Of a stretch of DNA of 5,423 bases, positions 1 through 4,342 are shown piece after piece. Below the pieces are notes generated by a model that had not been told where the DNA came from, searched no databases, and was given only the letters and a program-made list of their open reading frames with translations. This stretch comes from an uncultured Myxococcales bacterium (GTDB lineage Bacteria; Myxococcota_A; Bradymonadia; UBA7976; UBA1532). The number at the start of each line of letters is the position of its first letter. The stretch's first letter is position 1. The stretch lies in assembly GCA_937896275.1 (NCBI GenBank), contig CALBMW010001048.1, positions 1 through 5,423 of the forward strand. The letters run 5' to 3'. The translations under genes and the position numbers were made by a program.

Positions 1-387
1 CTCGACGCGGCCCGCGCGCGCGCCCTGCGCCTCGTGCGGCAGGCGCGCAGCCGCGGCGTGCAGCTGACGCTGCCCTTCGACGACGGGCTGATCGCGCGGA
101 GCAACGAGGCCGACGCGCGGGCGCTGGGCGATCAGGTGGCCCAGGCGCTCTTTCGGGACGCCGCGGATCACGCGCGCAGCGCCCTGCTCGTGGCTCGGGC
201 CGTCGACAACGTGCCGGACGCCGTGGGCCCCTACAACCCGCAGGCCCTCATCGCCCGGGCGCTCGGCCTCGTCGAGTCGGTGTCGCCCGCCTACCTGGGC
301 GCGCTGCTCTCGGGCATCGAGGATCTGGGGGCGCTGCGCCGCTTGCCGGAGCCCAAGCGCCGCGGCGCGGTACGGCGCCGACGGTGA
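1..387 (+). CDS. C-terminal part of an uncharacterised protein, possibly DUF2894-like (5' end outside window)
   Basis: The reading frame is open from the first base and ends at TGA 385-387, giving 128 visible residues; the true start is probably upstream, although a GTG at 34 could serve. The visible part is mostly predicted helical and Ala/Arg/Leu-rich, with an Arg/Ala-rich helix at the beginning (residues 1-20) and a basic tail, KRRGAVRRRR, at the end. The stretch around residues 64-111 (ARAVDNVPDAVGPYNPQAL, then SPAYL) resembles the C-terminus of DUF2894 proteins as I remember it, which have an 'AGPLNS..L' followed by 'LSP.YL' pattern; I could not check this. DUF2894 has no known function. 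There is no signal peptide or membrane segment in the visible part. The stop overlaps the start of the next gene by 4 nt (GTGA), so the two are probably co-transcribed and translationally coupled. Existence of the gene is well supported; the family is a weak guess. Confidence 0.75.
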   Translation, partial: LDAARARALRLVRQARSRGVQLTLPFDDGLIARSNEADARALGDQVAQALFRDAADHARSALLVARAVDNVPDAVGPYNPQALIARALGLVESVSPAYLGALLSGIEDLGALRRLPEPKRRGAVRRRR

Positions 388-1232
388 GCCCTCATCCTCA
401 GCTCGGCGATGAGCTCGAGGCCCTCCTCGCGGGCTACGACTTCGGCGGCCGCCGGGACAGGGATCCGGTCCAGTTTCCGCACCGTTACCGAGACGCGAAG
501 GATCGTGAGATCGCCGCGCTGCTGGCCGCCTGCCTGGCCTACGGGCGGGCCGATCTCATCGGGCGGGCGCTCGATGAGATTGGCGTCCGCGTCGGCGGAT
601 CGCCGGCGGCGGCGGCGGCGGCGGACGACGAGGTCGCGGCGCGCGCGCGCTTCGAGGGCTTCGTCTATCGCGTCACGCGCGGCGACGACCTCGCGCGCCT
701 GTGGCTGGGCGTCGCCCACCTGCAGCGGACGCATGGTTCGCTGGGCGCGGCCTTCGCGGCGCTCGACGACGCGTCCGCGCCCGATCTGCGCCCAGCCCTC
801 ATTCGGGTGCGCGCCGCGCTGAGGGCGCCCACCGCGCACTGGCCGGCGCGGAAGGCCTTCGCGCACCTCTTCCCGAACCCGGCGGCCGGCAGCGCCTGCA
901 AGCGGCTGCACATGTTCCTTCGCTGGATGGTGCGCGGCCCCGACGCGATCGACTTCGGCGCGTGGCGTGGGCTGGGCCCTCACCGATTGCTGATCCCGGT
1001 CGACACCCACATCCACCGCATCGCGCGCTACCTGGGGCTGACCGAGCGACGGCAGGCCGACGCCCGCACGGCGGTCGAGATCACCACCGCGCTGCGACGG
1101 CTGGACCCGGTCGATCCGGTGCGCTTCGACTTCGCGCTGGCGCACATGGGCATCAGCGGGCGGTGCCCTGCGCACCCGGTGGCCGAGATCTGCGCCACCT
1201 GTCCCATCGAGCGCGTCTGCAGGCTGCCTTGA
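384..1232 (+). CDS. TIGR02757/DUF2400 family protein, HhH-GPD DNA glycosylase-like, with four-Cys tail
   Basis: A complete 282-aa protein starting at GTG 384, inside the stop region of the preceding gene (GTGA overlap). There is no clear Shine-Dalgarno, so translation is probably coupled. Family hallmarks seen: DPVQFPHRY (28-35) near the N-terminus, then EIAALLAACLAYGR (42-55), FEGFVYRV (90-97), GSACKRLHMFLRWMVR (169-184), IPVDTHIHR (204-212) and RFDFALAHMGI (247-257). These match TIGR02757 (Pfam DUF2400) as I know it; length fits a family of roughly 250-280 aa. The PVDTH motif resembles the catalytic-Asp segment of endonuclease III and AgoG glycosylases, with D207 as the candidate aspartate and K173 as a candidate lysine. 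The C-terminus carries C261, C270, C273 and C279 (C-X8-C-X2-C-X5-C), like the [4Fe-4S] loop of endonuclease III but with a longer first spacer. A six-alanine run (75-80) is encoded by a GGC repeat. A cytoplasmic DNA repair role is inference; the family is uncharacterised to my knowledge. Confidence 0.9.
   Translation: MSPHPQLGDELEALLAGYDFGGRRDRDPVQFPHRYRDAKDREIAALLAACLAYGRADLIGRALDEIGVRVGGSPAAAAAADDEVAARARFEGFVYRVTRGDDLARLWLGVAHLQRTHGSLGAAFAALDDASAPDLRPALIRVRAALRAPTAHWPARKAFAHLFPNPAAGSACKRLHMFLRWMVRGPDAIDFGAWRGLGPHRLLIPVDTHIHRIARYLGLTERRQADARTAVEITTALRRLDPVDPVRFDFALAHMGISGRCPAHPVAEICATCPIERVCRLP
605..624 (+). repeat. (GGC)6 trinucleotide microsatellite inside the TIGR02757 gene
   Basis: Six consecutive GGC units plus GG encode Ala75-Ala80 of the TIGR02757 protein, followed by DDE. 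The repeat lies in a variable stretch between conserved family blocks, so in-frame length change should be tolerated. Confidence 0.85.
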
Positions 1233-1273
1233 CCCCGGGGACAGACGCGGTCGTGCCGGGTGAGGAGCCCGGG

Positions 1274-1301
1274 TTGACCGACAGGCCGGCCCTCGTGTCA
1301 C
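1274..1301 (+). promoter_or_regulatory. Weak candidate promoter for the lipoprotein gene
   Basis: TTGACC at 1274-1279 is a good match to a sigma-70 -35 box. The best -10 at suitable spacing is TGTCAC (1296-1301, 16-nt spacer), only three of six consensus bases. It sits in the 88-nt gap between the TIGR02757 stop and the lipoprotein start, which is where a promoter would be expected. In such GC-rich DNA -35-like matches arise by chance, so this is tentative. Confidence 0.22.
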
Positions 1302-1310
1302 TGTGCGGGC

Positions 1311-1317
1311 GGAGGTG
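1311..1317 (+). promoter_or_regulatory. Shine-Dalgarno GGAGGTG deciding the ATG 1321 start
   Basis: GGAGG at 1311-1315 lies five bases before ATG 1321, an ideal ribosome-binding spacing. It favours 1321 over the in-frame GTG at 1303, which lies upstream of the GGAGG. The ATG start also gives a clean lipoprotein signal peptide. Confidence 0.8.
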
Positions 1318-1320
1318 AGC

Positions 1321-2862
1321 ATGCGCGCGACGGGTTTGCTTGGCCTGATGCTGCTGGTCCTGGCCGGGTGCGGCCGGGACTCACCGACCACCGATCCCGA
1401 CTTCGACGCCGAGGCGGCCGACGCCCGCGCGGACGACGCCGCGACCACGGAGGCCGGGGGTGACGCCTCGCCGGCCACCGACGCCCGCGAGCCCGACGCG
1501 CTGCCTTCAGACGCGCTGCCTTCAGACGCGCTGCCTGCCGACGCGCTGCCTTCAGACGCGCTGCCTGCCGACGCGCTGCCTTCCGACGCGCTGCCTGCCG
1601 ACGCGCTGCCTTCCGACGGTTTTGGCGGGGACGCGGCGGCGCCACCGCCCCCATGCGTCCCGGCCGACGAGGTCTGCGACGGCGTGGACGACGACTGCGA
1701 TGGCGAAATCGACGAGGGCGTCGCCAACGCCTGCGGCGGCTGCGGCCCGGTGCCCCCGAGCGGCTGCCAGGCCTGGCGCGTGGACCTCGTACAGGACACC
1801 GAGGGCACCCTCGACGCCCACCGGGTCGTCGCCCTGTTGGCGGGCGTGGGGGTCGAGGTCGAGCGCCTCATCGACGGCGCCACCTGCACCTACCTGCGGC
1901 TGCCCGACCAGCCCATGCAGGCGCACCTCGGCGTCGTGCAGATCACGTCGCGCTTGGGCCGCCTCTTCCTGCTCCCCGAGTACGACGCGCGCCTCGGCGG
2001 TCACCGCTACGTCGCCCAGGAGGTGCTCGGGCGCGTGGCGGTGCACGGCGCGGGCGACCGCGTCGAGATCGAGGCGGGCGGCGGCGGCGTGGTGGGTCGC
2101 TTCGCCGACTCCATCGTCGCGCCCGCGCCGCTCGCGGGCATCGCGGGGGTCGATCTCGCCGGCCTCCTCGACGCCGCGCGGGGCGCAGCGGAGGCGGCCG
2201 CGGTCCGTTGGCGACCCGCCGGTCTCGCGCTCGCCGGCACCGTACGGCTGTTCGTGGGCGGCAGCCGGCCGCTGTTCAACGACGGGACCTACCGCGGCAT
2301 CGAGCACTATCAACTCGAGGGCGTCCTCGAGGACGACGGCGCCCTCGATCTGCCGCCGGGGTTCTTCGGCGCCGGCGTACCCGACAGCTCGGTCTGGGTC
2401 TGGATGGGACGCGAGCGCACGCGCCGGGTCATTCAAGGCCCTCACTCGGTCAGCCTGCGCGCGGGCGATCGCGTCGAACTGCGGGGCAACGGCGCCCTCG
2501 AGGGCGACGAGCCGCCACCCTTCGACCTGCTCGCCCCCGATCCGGCCGATCCGCGCATCGCGCCGGGTGAGCCCCTCATCGTGCGGTGGGGCCCCCTGCC
2601 CGATGGAAAGGGTCCGCTGCTCGTGGCGCTCACCCTGGCCGACGGCGAGGCCGGCGAGACGCGCCAGTTGAGCTGCATCGTCGACGATCCCACCACCGGC
2701 GAGCTCACGCTCCCCGCCGACATCACGGCCGCCTGGCCCGTCGGCGCGCGGGATCTGCGCCAGCTCAACGTCCGCTGGACCCTGGACGACGAGCCCTTGC
2801 CCGCGCCTGACCGCGGCCATTACGAGCGCGCCGTCACCCTGCTCCTGCAGTTGGTGCCCTGA
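1321..2862 (+). CDS. Secreted lipoprotein with DALP(S/A) repeat linker, MopE-like Cys motif and duplicated beta-rich domain
   Basis: A 513-aa protein exported by the Sec pathway and probably lipid-anchored: MRATGLLGLMLLVLAGC is a type II signal peptide with lipobox LAGC and lipidated C17. The next residues are Gly-Arg, with no Asp at +2, so outer-membrane sorting is likely. Residues 18-110 form an acidic Asp/Ala/Pro-rich linker with eight DALP(S/A) repeats (59-98). Residues 112-149 hold six cysteines (C112, C119, C126, C138, C141, C149) including EVCDGVDDDCDGEIDEG, the MopE-type putative metal-binding motif common in myxobacterial secreted proteins; here it occurs once. Residues 150-513 are predicted globular and beta-rich, with two segments (about 236-370 and 374-495) that look like copies of one domain. 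Only two more cysteines exist, C189 and C452. No catalytic motif is recognised; function is unknown, plausibly a surface-exposed binding protein. A 172-nt gap separates it from the downstream DUF58 gene. Confidence 0.88.
   Translation: MRATGLLGLMLLVLAGCGRDSPTTDPDFDAEAADARADDAATTEAGGDASPATDAREPDALPSDALPSDALPADALPSDALPADALPSDALPADALPSDGFGGDAAAPPPPCVPADEVCDGVDDDCDGEIDEGVANACGGCGPVPPSGCQAWRVDLVQDTEGTLDAHRVVALLAGVGVEVERLIDGATCTYLRLPDQPMQAHLGVVQITSRLGRLFLLPEYDARLGGHRYVAQEVLGRVAVHGAGDRVEIEAGGGGVVGRFADSIVAPAPLAGIAGVDLAGLLDAARGAAEAAAVRWRPAGLALAGTVRLFVGGSRPLFNDGTYRGIEHYQLEGVLEDDGALDLPPGFFGAGVPDSSVWVWMGRERTRRVIQGPHSVSLRAGDRVELRGNGALEGDEPPPFDLLAPDPADPRIAPGEPLIVRWGPLPDGKGPLLVALTLADGEAGETRQLSCIVDDPTTGELTLPADITAAWPVGARDLRQLNVRWTLDDEPLPAPDRGHYERAVTLLLQLVP
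1495..1614 (+). repeat. Eight 15-bp tandem repeats encoding DALP(S/A)
   Basis: The unit is GACGCGCTGCCTTCA or a variant differing only in the last codon. The first 12 bases are identical in all eight copies. The last codon runs TCA, TCA, GCC, TCA, GCC, TCC, GCC, TCC, so from copy 3 onward Ala and Ser units alternate as a 30-bp higher-order repeat. The identity even at wobble positions points to recent expansion by slippage or unequal recombination. Unit length is a multiple of three, so copy-number change keeps the frame and only lengthens or shortens the stalk behind the lipid anchor. Confidence 0.97.
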
Positions 2863-2987
2863 ATCAACGCCTTGGGCCGGCGACCGCCCGAGCGCGCCCG
2901 CCGCGGCGCCGCCCCGGTTGTTCCCTCGCGTCCCCTGGATTACCGTCGCTCCCAGGCCGCCCTCGCGGCATCCAAGCCCGGAAGACG

Positions 2988-3003
2988 CCGGCCGCGCGGC
3001 CGG
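2988..3003. promoter_or_regulatory. Perfect 16-bp palindrome upstream of the DUF58 gene
   Basis: CCGGCCGCGCGGCCGG is its own reverse complement. It lies 31 nt before the ATG at 3035 and 125 nt after the lipoprotein stop. In RNA it could form a six-pair GC stem with a GCGC loop, extendable by one G-U pair. No T-run follows, so a classical intrinsic terminator is unlikely. It could be an operator, a hairpin affecting translation of the DUF58 gene, or a chance product of GC-rich sequence. Confidence 0.4.
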
Positions 3004-3032
3004 TTGCAGCAGGACGCGGTTTGCAGCAGGAC
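3004..3032 (+). repeat. 12-bp direct repeat TTGCAGCAGGAC, 17-bp period, next to the DUF58 start
   Basis: TTGCAGCAGGAC occurs at 3004-3015 and again at 3021-3032, separated by GCGGT. The second copy supplies the AGGA (3028-3031) that would act as a weak Shine-Dalgarno for ATG 3035. It directly abuts the 16-bp palindrome at 2988-3003. It may be a local duplication or a paired protein-binding site. Confidence 0.6.
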
Positions 3033-3034
3033 AG

Positions 3035-4342
3035 ATGAAGCACACCCTGGCCCACCTCGGACGCCTGCTGCGCAGCCTCTGGCGTCTGCAGCCCCTCAGC
3101 GCGCTCGGCTGGACCGTGGGCGTCGGCGGCTGGCTGCTCTATGACCGCTACGGCCGCGCCGAGTCCGACTTCGTGCTCCGCGCCGCCATGCTGCTCGCCC
3201 TCGCCCTCCTGATCGTCGCCGCCGTCTTCGTCCTGCTCGGCACCGGCGTCCTTCTCCTGCGCCAGCGCGGCACCTTCGCCCAGCCCACCGAGTGCAGCGT
3301 CGACGCCGGCACGCCCGTGGCCACCGGCGTCAGCGTCCCGCGCTTCCCCTGGTGGCCCTTCGTCGAGGTCGACCTCGCCTGGCAGCAGCCGGCCGACGTG
3401 GTGGTCAATCTGGTCGCCGAGGGCGGCGTGGCGCGCGAGCACATCACCCCCCGGGGCCGCGGTCGCTTCTCGTCCATCCGCCGCCTGTTCACGGTCCGCG
3501 ACATCTTCGGCCTCGCGCGCGTGAGCTTCGTTCGCACCCAGCCGGCCGCCCTGCGCTTCGCCCCCGTCCGCGGCAGCGCCGACGTCGCCCTGGCCATGCG
3601 CCATGCGTCGGGAGAGGGCTACGCCCACCCGGCGGGCGAGCCGGAGGGCGATCTGGTCGAGATGCGTCGCTACGCCCCAGGCGATCCGCTGCGCATGGTG
3701 CTCTGGAAGGTCTACGCACGCACACGTCGCCTGCTGGTTCGCATGCCCGAGCGCGCCATCGCGCCGCGCCCCAGCACGGTCGCCTACTTCGTCGCCGGGC
3801 CGGGCGACGAGGCCACCGCCTCGACGGCCCGCCTGTTCCTCGATCACGGCCTGTTGGGCGACACCTTCGTCTTCGCCGCCGACGGCGCGGACCACGGCGT
3901 CGAGACGGCCGACGCGGCCCTCGACGCCGTCATCGACTCGGTCGCGGCCCGCCCCCGCGGCGCCTCGGGCCTGGGCCACTTCCTGCGCAACGTGGATCCT
4001 GCCCAGCTCGGCAACTGCGTCATCTTCGTCCCCGGTGTCCGCGGCCCCTGGCTCGACCGCCTGCTCGAGGCCACCCGCAGCCTGCCCGTGCCGCCCACCG
4101 TCATCATCGGCATCGACGGCGCCCTGGCCCCCTCGCGCGTCGGCCGCCTGGCGCGCGTCGTCCAGGCCACCCCCCCGCAGGATCGCTCCATCGAGGCGCT
4201 GCCCGCCGTCCACGCCGCGCTGCAGGCCGCGGGCGCCACGGTCCGCGTGGTTCACCGCTCGAGCGGCCGCCTGCTCTCGGACGACGACGTGGGTCGGGTC
4301 GGGCACGCGGACGTCGCCGGGCCCGCAGAGGTCGCCGCCTGA
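3035..4342 (+). CDS. Membrane-anchored DUF58 domain protein
   Basis: A 435-aa protein from ATG 3035. The frame is open further upstream to a TTG at 2918, but that extension is Pro/Arg-rich, crosses the palindrome and the direct repeat, and hides a clean N-terminus, so ATG is chosen. Two hydrophobic segments (about 22-37 and 46-75) anchor it in the inner membrane. They are followed by a beta-rich region with TVRDIFGLARV (153-163), like the 'DPFGL' block of this family. The DUF58 core is clear at 205-240: GDLVEMRRYAPGDPLR, then W224-K225 and YART (227-230), the classical 'LR.Y.pGD..R.I.W...AR' signature. The remaining 190 residues look like the alpha/beta vWA-like fold usual after DUF58, without a recognisable DXSXS metal site. 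DUF58 proteins partner with MoxR ATPases and membrane transglutaminases in envelope-associated systems; the exact role is unknown. The stop overlaps the next start by one base (TGATG), implying translational coupling. Confidence 0.88.
   Translation: MKHTLAHLGRLLRSLWRLQPLSALGWTVGVGGWLLYDRYGRAESDFVLRAAMLLALALLIVAAVFVLLGTGVLLLRQRGTFAQPTECSVDAGTPVATGVSVPRFPWWPFVEVDLAWQQPADVVVNLVAEGGVAREHITPRGRGRFSSIRRLFTVRDIFGLARVSFVRTQPAALRFAPVRGSADVALAMRHASGEGYAHPAGEPEGDLVEMRRYAPGDPLRMVLWKVYARTRRLLVRMPERAIAPRPSTVAYFVAGPGDEATASTARLFLDHGLLGDTFVFAADGADHGVETADAALDAVIDSVAARPRGASGLGHFLRNVDPAQLGNCVIFVPGVRGPWLDRLLEATRSLPVPPTVIIGIDGALAPSRVGRLARVVQATPPQDRSIEALPAVHAALQAAGATVRVVHRSSGRLLSDDDVGRVGHADVAGPAEVAA

Noticed and set aside
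1233..1272. CCCCGGGG (1233-1240) and a CCGGG/CCCGG hairpin (1256-1272) as terminator of the TIGR02757 gene
   Set aside because: The stems are only four or five pairs, and no T-run follows either of them.
1303..1320. GTG 1303 as start of the lipoprotein
   Set aside because: The GGAGG Shine-Dalgarno lies downstream of this codon and would be inside the gene; starting at 1303 also adds an acidic residue ahead of the signal peptide.
1495..1614. Repeat block as a CRISPR array
   Set aside because: The 15-bp units are directly contiguous with no spacers and keep the coding frame.
291..1889. A 532-codon minus-strand open frame spanning the first three genes
   Set aside because: It crosses three plus-strand genes with clear family or export signals, is compositionally biased (Arg/Ala/Ser with repeat-derived SASEG runs), and has no domain.
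1460..2671. Second plus-strand frame over the lipoprotein gene encoding a TRCLQ-type repeat
   Set aside because: The repeat is only the frame-shifted reading of the DALP(S/A) units; the rest is Arg/Ser/Pro-rich and the lipoprotein frame has signal peptide, MopE motif and Shine-Dalgarno.
2918..2943. TTGTTC ... GATTAC as a promoter for the DUF58 gene
   Set aside because: The spacer is only 14 nt and the -10 matches three of six bases, so it is not distinguishable from chance.
2918..3034. N-terminal extension of the DUF58 protein from TTG 2918
   Set aside because: It would add 39 Pro/Arg-rich residues with no Shine-Dalgarno of note and would run through the palindrome and direct repeat; ATG 3035 gives a normal N-terminus before the first membrane segment.
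2864..4306. A 480-codon open frame on the minus strand opposite the DUF58 gene
   Set aside because: Its product is Gly/Ala/Asp/Arg/Gln-rich with no recognisable domain, and it mirrors the well-supported DUF58 frame; long antisense frames are expected in DNA of this GC content.
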